Shown here piece by piece: positions 37,751 to 48,496 of a stretch of DNA of 64,000 nucleotides. Within the stretch, counting starts at the first letter, position 1, and the number at the start of each line of letters is the position of its first letter. Origin of the DNA: Nigrospora sphaerica. Lineage: Eukaryota > Ascomycota > Sordariomycetes > Amphisphaeriales > Apiosporaceae. The notes beneath the pieces are model-generated. The model did no database searches. It saw nothing but the letters and a program-made list of their open reading frames with translations, and was not told the DNA's origin. Location of the stretch: positions 5,518,001-5,582,000 of the forward strand of contig JAGVVL010000002.1 in NCBI GenBank assembly GCA_018287875.1, given 5' to 3'. The position numbers were made by a program, and so were the translations under genes.

Positions 37751-40747
37751 TCAAAGGCCCCGCAACAATTCGTTCAGCGAGATGGGCTTCCGGACAGCGT
37801 TATTCATTCCCTCGTGAAAAGTTACCCACACTTTCTTCTCCCCCTTGCCAAGAGGCGCGTCGCGTAGTTTGGCCGCTGCGGCTGCGTGACCCTCGCTCTG
37901 CCCTGCCGGCCGAGTGTCTGTTTTCACGATCCGGCCAAAGAAGTCCTTCTTGACGGGCATGATGGGTAGCCCGACGGCTTTCGGGTTCGTCCGTTTCTCT
38001 TGCGCGTCCGGCATCTCGTCTTGTCCGCTGAGGTTGCCGGCACGGAAACGTGCTAGCCTAGCTGCGTTTTCTCGTAGCGCTCGGAGTTTCTGCACTTCTT
38101 GGTCCAAGACCTGCCGCACGGCATAGCGCGTGGGCGCCTGCGTGCCGTGCACTACTGCTGCAGACGTCTCAAACGTGGCGAGGGCGTCAAGATCGCTGCG
38201 TCCGGTTAGTTTCCGACCAAGGGGCGGCGGGATACGGGATGCGCCGTGTACTTACGGATCCATGCGGTAGACCCAAGCAGGGCCGCGACCGAACGCGTCG
38301 CCCTCGATTTTGCCCCTTTGAAGCTCCACACCCACGTCCAGTAACGCCTCGGCCGCTCGCAGCACCATCGCCTTCTCGGATTCCCTTCTGACACTCGCGA
38401 TCCCGCGCTGGTCGCCGCTGCCGCCGACCACGACTGGCTTCACCTCGGGTGACACCAACCTCATCAGGTACGGTAAGAATTCAGTCGAGATGTCCTCGGC
38501 GCTGCGGAATGACCGCATCAGCGTGGGGGACAGTTGCGCCTGGAGGGCCTGGAGCATAGCTCGGTTGCTCTTCTCGGCTTCGTAGGCGGCAAAGTCGGCT
38601 CGCGGGCCTGTAAACGGCAGCGGCGCCGTCTCCTCCTCAATAGAGTTATGTTTCTGGTACATCAACTGCGAGTAGCGGGTAGGAGAGGCGAAGAGGTGAT
38701 GGCAGGCGAGAACCGGGCGGCTGAGGTAGGGCGCCAATTCCCAGTCCTGGCTTCCAAACAGCTTGGAAGAACAGGCGTCGTGAAAGTACATCCATTCGTA
38801 CGCTTGGTCCGGCTTTGTGAGAAAGGAATCATCATTGAAATCGTGGTTCGGGTAGTGCGAGAAGACATCGGTGACAATGCGATCAATCTCGCCGCTCGTT
38901 TCGATCATCTCCTGAAGGCGCTCCATAGCGTACTTTTTGTGCTGTTCCGAAAACCCCAGCTGCGTTTGGGGCTGGTCCTCGGGAAGGGCTTTCATCGCTT
39001 GCAACATGAGCCCGTTAGGTTTGGGGAAGCCGGCCCCTTCTTGGAAGACACGACTGACAATGTCCTTGACGCTTCCTCGGCCAACACCTCTTGCACCGCC
39101 GCCGCCGTGGCCCAGCTCGTGGGCGATGTTCTTCTCAATCCATTGTCGAGTCAGAGAGGGAGTGTGCTTGAGCGACGCGGCCCTTAGTCGGCCCGCCACC
39201 CATTCGCCTACGACCATGATGCCGCGAAGATCACCTTCGGCATTGCTCTCACGGCCCTTCCGGGCCTCGATGCCGCTGGTCATGCCCCAAGCTGCCTCGC
39301 ACAGCTTGCGGGCTGCGTCCTTTTCACAGGGGATGCCTTCCTTATCAAAAATAGACTTGAGCCGAGTGACAACGGCTTCCACAGTGGGCTTGCCCACGTG
39401 TATCACCTCTGCCAGGTTGGACTGGCGCAAAGGTCGCAGGCTGGGGTGGTACACATCGTTGCAGATTAGGATGAGCGGGCGCATCTGCCGGAAGTCGTCC
39501 CCTTTCTTCTTGCGACGACTGCTCTGTTGCGTGGTGTCCGAGTGGTTGGAGCTATTCCTCTCGCCAGTTGCCACGAGGTCCATCAGCGCCTTGATGAAGC
39601 CACCTTCGCCCGCGCCACCCGAGCCTGATACCACACCGTCGACTTCGTCCACCACGACGCAAACCGGGCGCGCCACCTTGGCTTGCTGGCCGGCCTGGGG
39701 CTTACTGTGTTGAACCGTCTTCACGCTTTCCGTCCCTAGACTGGTCCGGATTTGGTTCTTGACAACGTGCGAACTGCGGTCGTCGCTGGCGTTGATCTCT
39801 AAAACCTCGTAGCCCGCTTGCCTGGCGCAAACGTGGGCCAGGGTTGTTTTTCCCAGCCCGGGCGGGCCAGTGAGCATGAGGATCCTGCGATGAGGCTTCT
39901 CCTCCTCGTCCTGACCGTTGGCCGCCTTCCGTCTCATCGGTTTGGGCTTGGCGGCTCGAGGGAAGACCAGGGGGTCCCACCGCTTCAACCACCGCAGCAC
40001 CAGTCGGTTTGTGGCATCGTCGCCACATAGGTCCATAAAATTCCTGGCGCGGTACTTCTCTGTCCAGAGCAGGCACTTTTTGGGTTTACTGGTCCGTGTT
40101 TGCTCGACTGATGGCATCGGCTGATCGGGCGTGACCTGGGCTGCTGCCTTTGCTTTCTTTTCCGCAATGTCCTTGGCGGCTGCGTCCATTAACTCGTGTA
40201 TTTCAATGCCGTAGTAGCTCCGCTCGGCTCGCCCCTTCTTCGTCTTGGACCTTGCCGCAACCAATCGTTCGTACGAGGGACCAGAAACAACCTCGCGTTT
40301 TCTGATGTCTGTGGTGACGCCGGAGCAAGTCGTGATCCGAAAACGACCGCGGGACTGGTGCGTGGCGAGCTGTTTGAAGGCTGAAGCAAAGTTGCTTTGG
40401 GAATTGAGAAGTAAGTTGTAGGCAGCATCATCGTCTCGGTCCAGCTCTTGTCGCGCAGGCGCATTCGCTTTCAGGCTGTCCGGCTGGGCAGGCTGCTGCG
40501 ACCCGTTGTCGCGCTCCGCGGGCGGAGAAGACGGCTCGGTAAAGTCGGCAATCGCTGGCTCTCGGGGGCTGCTCAGCATGCGGCGTTTGGCGGCGGGCTC
40601 GGCGGGATCATCGTCGTCGGAATCATCCAGCAGAAAGCCGGCCTTCCCACGTACGGTGGGCTTGCGCTCTTTGTGAGGTTTGGCGCGTTTGGCGGCCGGC
40701 GGCGACGAGCTGGGAGGGTAGGCCACTGGCGACGATGCGGACAGCAT
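37751..40747 (-). CDS. CTF18: Ctf18, alternative clamp loader large subunit
   Basis: Large subunit of the Ctf18-RFC clamp loader, which loads PCNA and supports sister-chromatid cohesion in the nucleus. Two exons, 40747-38256 and 38195-37751, flank a 60 nt intron (GTAAGT, CTAAC), giving 978 residues. The AAA+ core shows LWTEKYRARNFMDLCGDD, the family-typical NRLVLRWLKRWD, Walker A GPPGLGKT at about residue 291, INASDDRS, and Walker B VVVDEVDG near residue 362. The short second exon encodes the conserved Ctf18 tail KKVWVTFHEGMNNAVRKPISL, which contacts Dcc1/Ctf8 and supports the join. The N-terminus (acidic LLDDSDDDDP and KRAKPHKERK basic patches) is low-complexity. The frame stays open upstream of the ATG but without another ATG, so a short upstream exon is possible. 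Confidence 0.95.
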
Positions 40748-41468
40748 CTTGGGGACCAGGTCGGTTATCCTCTGCTCGTCCGGGCAGGGAAGGAGCTGTT
40801 GGACGAGAGAAGCCGGGTAGATGGGGCGAGGGGCGGTCGGTGGTGTTGTGCTGTGTTGTAACGTGCAAGATCCCGGGCCATATAAGTTGTAAGTGGGTAG
40901 GGCGGCAAGACGCGCTTGACGCGCCGAAGGAACGCGGCAGGCGTGTCATAGCTCAAGTAAAGTACTAAGGTTCCATCTTTTACGTACCGTGCTTGGAAAG
41001 GGTGGGTGGAGCAGATGGTCCGCTATGTGTACAGAGCACAGCCAGCCCTCCCACTTTCAGCCTCGACTGCTAAAGAAAGAGGATACGACATGGCCTACAT
41101 CCAACCCATACCTACATATTGTGTCCATAAGCCATTTTGAATGCTTGCTGAACATTCTGCCGCTTTTGGTTGGGACAGGAGTTGCGATGTAAACAGTACC
41201 GAGATATATGTTCTAGTGGCGGGCTGTATCTTCATCACTATAGTTTTCTAATATGTGCACCTTTTTTCAATCCAGATAACCACCGGATCAAGGGACGCAC
41301 CCCAACGAGGCAAGTTCATACATTCATGTTTACCTCTTATTTTCCATACCCTTGGCAAGGCTGAATAGTACTTTAAAATCACGATGCGATCTTCAGTCAC
41401 CTGCGTCCAGAAAACGGATAGCTCTACCATCCATCGCCACCAAAGGGCATAGGATTCGACGGATTAAG
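40748..41468. other. CTF18 promoter and 3' flank of the UstYa-like gene
   Basis: A 721 bp spacer between minus-strand genes. A TATATGG-like element near 40880 is about 130 bp upstream of the CTF18 ATG. No exon is recognised with confidence. Confidence 0.55.
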
Positions 41469-42308
41469 CTAGCCCAGCGTGCTCTCTTCGGGCAGATTGC
41501 CTCGCCATTTCATCGCCGAGTTGTCGTTGGCCCACTCCAGCAGCGCATCCCAATCAGTACACTCGTGTTCGGACCCCTCACCCGGCCCGGCCTCCGTCTT
41601 GCCCTCGAGGGTCGTATCGGCCGAACACATGATGCCCTGGCGGAGGTAGTTGATGCAGTGGGCCGAGTGGTGCGCCACCTCTTTGGTCAGCTCGGCGCCG
41701 GCATAGCCCTGCTGGAAGCGCTCCGTGATGTAGCTGAGGCAGTGGAGCTGATGAAAGGCACTCATCATGAAACCCTTGCCGTCGGTATATCGATCGATGG
41801 CCACATCGTAGGGCTCGGGAAGATCGTATCGGCTGGTGTCCCCGACGACGACGTAGCCACGGCTCCCCGAGCTCAACTCGACCCAGTTGTGCAGGGTGTG
41901 GAGCGCGTCCGACTCGTTGAAGAACATATCGCCTTTCACATATCGTGGGTCATCGCGAAAGGTGTGGATCTTGCGTGGAACTATAGGTACGCTGCAGGTC
42001 AGCATCGCTTACTTGTGTTGTCAAGCCTCTCTGGCGCTCAACGACCATCTGGGCAATGGGTGAGTCCTACGCGTAGGCACCGGCGTCCTCCTAATGGTGC
42101 TCCTCGGCGGCGATCGAAAGAACAACAGGAAGATTATGGTCCCGGCCATTGCCACGTCGAGCAACAAACGCAGATACCACGTGATTTTCCGTCGTTTGCC
42201 GTTTCTCTCGGGCCGTGAGGCTGCGGCATCCTCACTGCCCCCGGGCTGGGGAGGAAGGAAGGCCGTTTGTTCCTCCTCGTCGGTTTCGGTTTTCCTTCTA
42301 GGATCCAT
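41469..42308 (-). CDS. UstYa-family (DUF3328) oxidase-like membrane protein
   Basis: The ATG at 42308 starts a short protein with an Arg/Lys-rich cytosolic head, then one membrane helix (TWYLRLLLDVAMAGTIIFLLFF) and a luminal domain. That domain, from 41999 or so to the stop at 41469, has both diagnostic DUF3328 motifs: HQLHC in a helix and HSAHCINYLRQGIMCSADTTLE. These histidine/cysteine motifs define the UstYa family, some members of which catalyse oxidative cyclisation of fungal peptides. The exons are read in different frames and must be joined by an intron near 42010-42055. The acceptor is probably CTGCAG at about 41991; the donor is unclear (weak GTTGAG or GTCGTT give the right phase). 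No precursor-peptide gene or other ustiloxin-like cluster gene is visible nearby. The structure is therefore partly unresolved. Confidence 0.75.
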
Positions 42309-43185
42309 GGCTGCGGCGACACGTTTGGGGAACGGAACGAAAGAGAGGAAGTTTTACGGAAACTGCCCAAAAAACCAATGATCCCCGGCCGGAGGGATAT
42401 ACCCTGCCCCCAATATTTCAAGGCGCCGAGACATCTCCCGCCGAGACGTCTTCGTCGGTCGGCGTTTAGCCGGGACGAGGTTACATCGATCCTTTTTGGG
42501 CGGCGGTGGTTGCTTGCCGTGCCAAATGGGGATAGCGTGTCTATGATAGATCCGAGTCTCCATACACGCCCGAATATGGATGGATGGATAGATGGCAAGC
42601 GGTTCCACTGCTAGCTCCTCTTTCTTTCTTCACAGTTGAGGAAGTGAACGGCCAGGTAAAGCAAGCAGCACCGTCGATAAAGCAGTAGGGGACAAATACG
42701 ATGCGCCGAGAAATTCTTTCCTGGGGTGCAGCAAGTGAGTTACATCAGCAGGTATATCCAGAGCAAGAGGAGCCTCTCCTCTGCCCATCCATTGCCTCAA
42801 CTCGACTTACCATAAATCACATGAGGATATGGTCAAAGTTACTCTCGAGGAGCCGAGGGCGGCATAGCCAATCCTCACATGGTGCAACCAAAATGCGGCT
42901 CCGGCTGCTAATGGGCATCTAAATGTATTAAAGTTTATGACGGCACGGGAGCATGGATGTACATGAAGTAGGCAGTAGCCATGCTAAAACAGCCCTACAG
43001 GGCGCCGATGTTAGTGCTTATTATTCGTGTACCCATGCTGGGTAAAATATACGCAGAACCTATGTCGTCACCTCTTGCTCCGCATTTCAGTATTGGTACA
43101 CAGCTCGCCCGTGCCATGAACACGAGCAGCCAACAATTAGAAGCTCGTAGTTCGTCGGCAATTTCGTCTCTGTTCAAAACGCGCC
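42309..43185. other. Divergent promoter: UstYa-like gene and alpha/beta hydrolase
   Basis: An 877 bp region between divergently transcribed genes. AAAATATA near 43045 is about 140 bp upstream of the hydrolase. No exon is seen. Confidence 0.55.
42396..42401 (-). promoter_or_regulatory. TATA-like element of the UstYa-family gene
   Basis: GGTATATCC on the minus strand about 90 bp upstream of the ATG at 42308. The support is position only. Confidence 0.35.
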
Positions 43186-44027
43186 ATGGCCGCCGAAAAG
43201 CCTATTGTCGTGGTTGTCCACGGAGCCTTTCACTTGCCACAGTATTACCAGCGCCTCATCGGACCGCTCCGGCAGCAAGGATACACGGTCCTGGCGCCGG
43301 CTCTGCCCTCCACGGGCTCCGACGACTCGATCAACGGGAGGACGTACGTCGACGATGTCAGGCGCATCCACGAAATCCTGCTGCCCTTGCTGGACGCGGG
43401 CCGGACCGCCGTCGTCGTGGGCCACAGCCAGGGCGGCATCGCGGCCAGTGCGGTAGCAGAGGGCCAGACGATCGAGGCACGCAACTACCGTGGCCTCCCC
43501 GGCGGTATCACGGCTGTGCTCTATGTGGCCGCCTTTGCGCTGCCAGCTAAGGGTATGAGTCTGATCGAATCCATCGGAGGCCCGGAGGCGTTAGCAAATT
43601 GCCCCTATCACCTCGAGGTACACTTCTTTTCCTCTCGACGACCCCTCCCAGCCTTCCCTGTCCCCTCGCCGGATGTGCTGACACTCTGGAGCCCCAGGGC
43701 CACCATTTTGTATGCGACGAGGACGCAGGCAATGCTTTCTATAACCTGCTGCCTGAAGACGAGAGAGCCGAGGCGGCGCGCTGGGTTGTGCACCAAAGCC
43801 ACGCAAGCCAGACCGCTCCGGTTTATTTCGTGGCCAGCGACGTGACAGTACCCAAGACTTATGTAGTGTGCAAGCATGACAAAATTTTCCCTGCCAACGC
43901 CCAGATCTCGATGGCCAAAGCCAGCGGCTGTCGGGTCTTGGAACTGGACGCCGACCATTTCCCTTTCTTGAGCGAGGTTACATCCAAGCAACTGGTGGAC
44001 ATCGTCGTGGAAATCGCAGGGAAATGA
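43186..44027 (+). CDS. Alpha/beta hydrolase (AB_hydrolase_6, esterase-like)
   Basis: A 253-residue serine hydrolase of unknown substrate. Exons 43186-43617 and 43698-44027 flank an 80 nt intron (GTACAC donor). The strand order fits the family: KPIVVVVHGAFHLPQYY with the oxyanion HGAF, then VVVGHSQGG with nucleophile Ser81, then a cap region, and a C-terminal KTYVVCKHDKIFP with the likely acid and ELDADHFPFLSE with the catalytic histidine. It is most like small esterases related to plant methylesterases and bacterial salicylate-esterase-like proteins. No signal peptide is present, so it is probably cytosolic. It sits divergently from the UstYa-like gene. Confidence 0.88.
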
Positions 44028-44145
44028 GAGAAAGACGGGGACTTAGCGTTGCTGGCCCTGACTGGGAAGGCGAGGCGCAGTATCATGGCATCGTTGCCAG
44101 CTATAAGCTTAGGGAAACCCCACCAAACCCATGCATGGGGAAACA
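44028..44145. terminator. Short convergent intergenic spacer
   Basis: Only 118 bp separate the stop codons of the alpha/beta hydrolase (plus) and the DUF7730-like gene (minus). The two transcripts' 3' untranslated regions probably overlap. No distinct terminator signal is recognised. Confidence 0.4.
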
Positions 44146-45390
44146 TCACGCCCCGTGGTTGCTCCCCTCGTTGTCCCCGTCGTCGCGTACCAGTTTCCAG
44201 GTAACAGTCCAAACCAGCAGACGCGGGCCGTAGCCAGCCCCCCGAAGCCGCGCCTCCTGCGCGCATCCATCGCAAGCCTCGACGCGCGGGGCCCAACTGG
44301 TGCAGGCAATACAGTTGTCACTCCAATGTTGAGGCATCCCTCTCCAGCTCATCTTCTGCACCGGCCTCCCTGCGGCACTGAAACACATGGGCGGCCCTCG
44401 GGCGCCGGAAGCGGCTGGGAATCTCCAGTGCTGGGCCCATTCGACGATCCTTTCCATCTCGTCCTTCTTGTCTTCGCTCGTCTCGAAATCCATGACCAGC
44501 GTCTTCAGCTTCGGCATGCGTTCAAAGGCAAGTCCCCAAACGCCCACGGTGAAGGGAACCCGGCCACCGCCGAGTGTCGTCTCCATGTCCGCTTTCATCT
44601 GGCTGGGTGCCTTCTGGTGGGAAGAGTTGCCCCGAAACGGCGAGATGCCGAGGGGCGCGTTGTGTTCCCACCACCACCAATCGCTCCTCCGGAAGGTCAT
44701 CCGGAGGCTTTCGACTTGGGAGAAGTAGTTCGTCTGGGAACATATCCAGAAGAGATTGCGATACCCGCGGTCTTCCAACCAGAACATCTGGGTGAATAGT
44801 CGAACGGAACGGACCTGAACGGCGGGTGAGTAAAATGACGCTGTAATCGCTCCTAGGAGCGACAAGAAAAGCCCAGAAGAACAACTCACAAGATCCAACC
44901 GGCGAAGATTCGACACAAGCAACCGTTCCTCCAAGGTTTCGCTGAAGAATCTCTCAAATTCGGCCTGGGTAGCGGGGTCCGGCTGCGCCTTGGGACCACG
45001 GTAGAAGTAGAAGCAGAATTCCTTCTGCAGAATAGGGAGGCTGTGGGCCTCGAGATAGACGCGCTTGCATGTACGCAACAAATCCGTGGGGAAGGCCCCC
45101 GCGCAGTCGGGGCGAACCCAGTCGTTTCTGAGGTTTCTGTTCATCGCGGCCCAGTTGGCGTCGGGCGCTTCATCGCCCATGGCCTCAGCCGGCAGCGGGG
45201 CCGCGTCGTGATTCGGTTGCACGGCAAAGTCATGCGCCAGCGGCGACCCAGCCGGAGATTCAGTGAAGGCGTACTCGAAAATCAGATTGCGAATCTCGCT
45301 GGGTATCTTGTTGAATAGCGGCGATAGGTCTTGCGAGTGAACATCCTGGCCCCGGAACGTCGCCGCCAGGGTCGCCGGCGGGTTTTCCAT
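44146..45390 (-). CDS. Fungal DUF7730-like (F-box-related) protein
   Basis: A 389-residue protein of the large fungal family with an N-terminal F-box-like motif, seen here as LFNKIPSEIRNLIFEYAFTE (residues ~25-45). Next come TDLLRTCKRVYLEAHSLPILQKEFCFYF and a leucine-rich body (NLRRLDLVRSVRLFTQMFWLED, MPKLKTLVMDFET). Exons are 45390-44890 and 44814-44146. The 75 nt intron (GTGAGT...TTCAG) is in frame without a stop, so an unspliced reading is also open, but splicing restores the conserved NLRRLDL-VRSVRLF. The C-terminus has a Cys cluster (CIACTSWAPRVEACDGC) followed by WTVTWKLVRDD. An upstream in-frame GTG at 45444 is not credible as a start. Function is unknown; F-box-like motifs suggest a role as a protein-interaction adaptor. 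Confidence 0.8.
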   Translation of the reverse strand: MENPPATLAATFRGQDVHSQDLSPLFNKIPSEIRNLIFEYAFTESPAGSPLAHDFAVQPNHDAAPLPAEAMGDEAPDANWAAMNRNLRNDWVRPDCAGAFPTDLLRTCKRVYLEAHSLPILQKEFCFYFYRGPKAQPDPATQAEFERFFSETLEERLLVSNLRRLDLVSCSSGLFLSLLGAITASFYSPAVQVRSVRLFTQMFWLEDRGYRNLFWICSQTNYFSQVESLRMTFRRSDWWWWEHNAPLGISPFRGNSSHQKAPSQMKADMETTLGGGRVPFTVGVWGLAFERMPKLKTLVMDFETSEDKKDEMERIVEWAQHWRFPAASGARGPPMCFSAAGRPVQKMSWRGMPQHWSDNCIACTSWAPRVEACDGCAQEARLRGAGYGPRLLVWTVTWKLVRDDGDNEGSNHGA

Positions 45391-46545
45391 GTCGGCAGGA
45401 TATGAATAGACACGCGCTGTACTCGAACCAAGGGCACGGGGCACAAGAGCTCTCTGTTGGGCACAAGCTTCTGGCTGCGAGGAACTCGGGCAGAGGGATT
45501 GAGGTTGACCGCGTCGAGAGTCAACCAGCCAGTGTAAAGGATCGAGGCAATTGGACTATTTGCCCGATACCCACGCTTACGAACGACGGGCTGGCAGGCT
45601 TCAACTGTTATATACAGGGGAAAGTGGAAGGGTAGCTGGAAAGAAAAGAGTCACGCCGAGGTGTCGCATACGAACTACCCATCCAAAGTGAGGGACTCCC
45701 TAGCGTGTATCCCTCCACTTAGCCTGTCTATCATCCAACTCAAAATACTTGCCGTAACGCCCTCACTTGGGGGGAACTGTCTGGTACCTTTCCAACTGTA
45801 CGAAGGGGGCTGTTGTCAACTCGGCGCAGTACAATGTAACTTAACCACGTTCCCTCCGCCAATAGCAACATCAACACCGAGATCAAGGATCCATTCCAGG
45901 TTTCCATCGGAACCCTCTTCCTGCGAACCAATGGAAAGGAGGCGACAACCGGGGGGCTTTTCCCCGCGCTCCGCTGAAAGGTCCCAGCGGCTGTGTGCCA
46001 TACGCCCATTCATCCAAGAAAGCCATGCGCTGGCTATTTACACATCATGCGTCCCTACGGACGCAGGTGTCTGTGCGGAGGCTGAAGACACAAGTGAGCC
46101 CGGGAGTGGCTATGTATGTTAAAGGGTCTGATTGCCGGGGCTAAGGTTGATACAATTAAGCAGCAAGATAGGGCTTCACCAACCTTGGAAGTCCAGAATA
46201 AATGGAATCCATCCGGGGTATGGGGGGACGGACAGACGGAGTGAGCTCTGGGATTGATAACTGCTGGGCAGCCGTTAGCAGTGGGTTCCCTCCCCAAATG
46301 TGGAGCTTTATGCTTATGTATGTACGTACATCATATGTACATTCCATGTACGTTACTTACCTCCTAGCTCTAGAGGTAAGTTGATAATGGTTGATGAGGG
46401 GTCCTGACGATCCACCGAGGGGCAGTCACTTGGGGCACACCCTCGAACCCCTAGTAGTAATACACACAGCCTTGTTTGATCTTTCCCAGCCGGGCGGCGA
46501 CGACTTCGTTACCAACCTCCTGTCCCTCTTCCCCTCCTAGAAAAA
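45391..46545. other. Divergent promoter: DUF7730-like gene and DCS1
   Basis: This 1,155 bp lies between divergent genes. It contains a GTAC-rich palindromic patch at about 46312-46365. A CCTCCTAG just before the DCS1 ATG could be the acceptor of an intron in the 5' leader. No coding exon is recognised. Confidence 0.55.
46320..46331. repeat. Perfect 12-bp palindrome ATGTACGTACAT
   Basis: A perfect inverted repeat within a GTAC-dense 50 bp patch, about 215 bp upstream of the DCS1 start codon. It could be a dimeric factor's site or simply local simple sequence. Confidence 0.4.
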
Positions 46546-47683
46546 ATGGCAGTGGAGGCGGCCAAGCGTGACGCCGAAGCGTTGATCCCCAAGTTCCAGT
46601 TCGAGCGCATCCTCAACCAAGGTAAGAAGAGGACCATCCCGCCGTCAACCTGCCCAACAGCTCCAGCGCGCCTGGGTCTTCGGTGCGCCCCATACCTGGC
46701 AGGCGATGTATCTCAGCGTGTGTAGTGCGTAGAGGAGCGACACGGACCGCTAACAAGTGGCTGCAGACGACGGTGGTCGCCGTATCGCTCTCTACGGGCG
46801 TGTCGAAGCCGAGCCGGCCATCCTCGTCCTCTCGCGCGCGCCCTTCCCCGATGCCCCCGAGTACCTTTCCGCGCTTCCGGCCAACCTTCGTAGCCTCACC
46901 AACTTGAACAACAATGACATTTATTACTGGTTTCTGGGCTCCGGTGGCAGCCCCGCCGGGGCCGATGCCGGCAAGGACGCCTATGCCGACTTCAAGATGG
47001 ACCTGATCTGGCCTTGTACCGAGAAACACGTCAAGAAGCACAGCAAGCAGGGTGTCCGCTACGTGACGGAAACGCCCGACATCTACCGAAACCACGTCAG
47101 GCCTCTGATGCAGGCGAACCGGGAAGAGGGCCGCCTCAACTGGGTCTACAACATCATCGAGGGCCGCAAGGAGGTGGAGGAGGTCATCTACCGCACGCCT
47201 CTGGGATGCAGCGGCGACGAGGGGTTTCTGCTGCTTCCCAACCTGCACTGGGACCGCAAAACCATTGAGTCGCTACACCTGCTGGGCATCGTGGAAAGAC
47301 GTGACCTGTGGAGCCTGAGGGACCTCAAGAAGAAACACATTCCTTGGCTTAAGCACATGCGAGCCAAAATTATCGACGCTACAGTCAAGACGTACCCGCA
47401 GATCGACGAGGACCAGCTCAAGCTCTTCTTCCACTACCAGCCGACCTACTACCACCTCCACATCCACGTCGTCCACGTCATGCTCGAGGCCACCTCGACA
47501 CAGTCAGTCGGCAAGGCCGTCGGCCTGGATAGCGTCATGGAACAGCTGGAGCACATGACGGGCGGCGAGGAAACGGGGATGGACACCATTTCGATGGGCT
47601 ACTACGTCGGCGAGGAGTCGGAGCTGTGGACGCAGGTATTCGAACCGCTCAAGACCGGCCGTACAGCTTCTGCACGGCAATGA
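46546..47683 (+). CDS. DCS1: Scavenger mRNA decapping enzyme (DcpS)
   Basis: A 330-residue HIT-family pyrophosphatase that cleaves the m7GpppN cap left after 3'-to-5' mRNA decay. Exons 46546-46621 and 46767-47683 flank a 145 nt intron (GTAAGA, GCTAAC branch) joined at FERILNQ-DDGGRRIALYG. The N-terminal dimerisation domain includes DIYYWFLGSG and DLIWPCTEKHVKKHS. VRPLMQANREEGRLNWVYNIIEG is a strongly conserved DcpS block. The HIT motif YHLHIHVVHV (His255, 257, 259, 262) closes the active site, followed by a typical MGYYVGEESELW segment. Its stop codon lies inside the last exon of the opposite-strand GILT gene, so the two coding sequences overlap by 35 bp tail to tail. Confidence 0.96.
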
Positions 47684-48496
47684 CGAGGTCGTTGACCCCC
47701 GGGCCGCTCGGGCAGTTCTTCCACTCGCCTCCGTCACGTATGCAGTATATCTCGTTGTCGAGCCGAACCGTGCAGCTCTTGGTGACTCCGGCCTGCCGTG
47801 GTAGATAAGTACGTTAGTTGGCGTCTTGGTATATCATATCGTATACGCGCGGAGGGACTACTCGCGATGACGTACCGCGGTCGAGCGTTGCACGCTCTCT
47901 CTCAACAACTGGATACCAAAGGCACCGTCGTCCTTGGCGGCGCATTCGTTTAGCTTGCCAAAGTCGATTGCATGCTCCAGCGCACAAGCCTCGACCAGTT
48001 CCCTCTTGGGGATTTCCTGGTAGTCGCGCGTCAGACACATAGTGAAACCAAGGTGTATCTTGGGGTCGGGGTATATGTGGGCGGCGCAAAGCTCGAGGAT
48101 GTTGCCCATGCATTCGCCCGGGCCGTGTTTGCAATCCACGCCGTCGTTCTCCGTGGGGGTCCCGATGTACGACATCGTGAAGTCGACCTTTTCATTCACG
48201 CGCATCATGGCGGGCAGGATGAGCTCCTTTAGGCAGTCCTTGGCGTCGGGGCATTTGCTCATGATGTGGGCTTCCAAGGGCACGCGCGGCTTAACGCTGG
48301 CCGCGACACTCTGGGCGGCGTCGGAGTCCTCGCACGGGTAGCGGGACGCGTAGCCCGCCACATGGGGGAAGCTGTATAAAGTGTAGAGTACGAGGGCGAT
48401 GAGGGGGATAAGCAGCCAGGGCCGGCCCCGTCGGTGGGAGAGGCCCATTCGAGGCCGTTTCTCGTCCCTTGTAGGAAGGGTGATGCGGCCGGCCAT
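47649..48496 (-). CDS. GILT-family thiol reductase-like protein
   Basis: A 254-residue member of the gamma-interferon-inducible lysosomal thiol reductase family, probably in the secretory pathway. Exons are 48496-47876 and 47792-47649, with an 83 nt intron (GTACGT donor). The second exon supplies the conserved C-terminus SCTVRLDNEIYCIRDGGEWKNC, which proves the join. Residues ~22-42 are a membrane helix (PWLLIPLIALVLYTLYSF) acting as signal anchor. The family core is LEAHIMSKCPDAKDCLKELILP, then FTMSYIG and the CKHGPGECMGNILELCA signature. The animal CxxC redox site is replaced by C-x5-C (CPDAKDC), as in plant and fungal members. The ORF reading upstream of 48496 would need a TTG start and is rejected. 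The 3' end overlaps DCS1. Confidence 0.9.
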
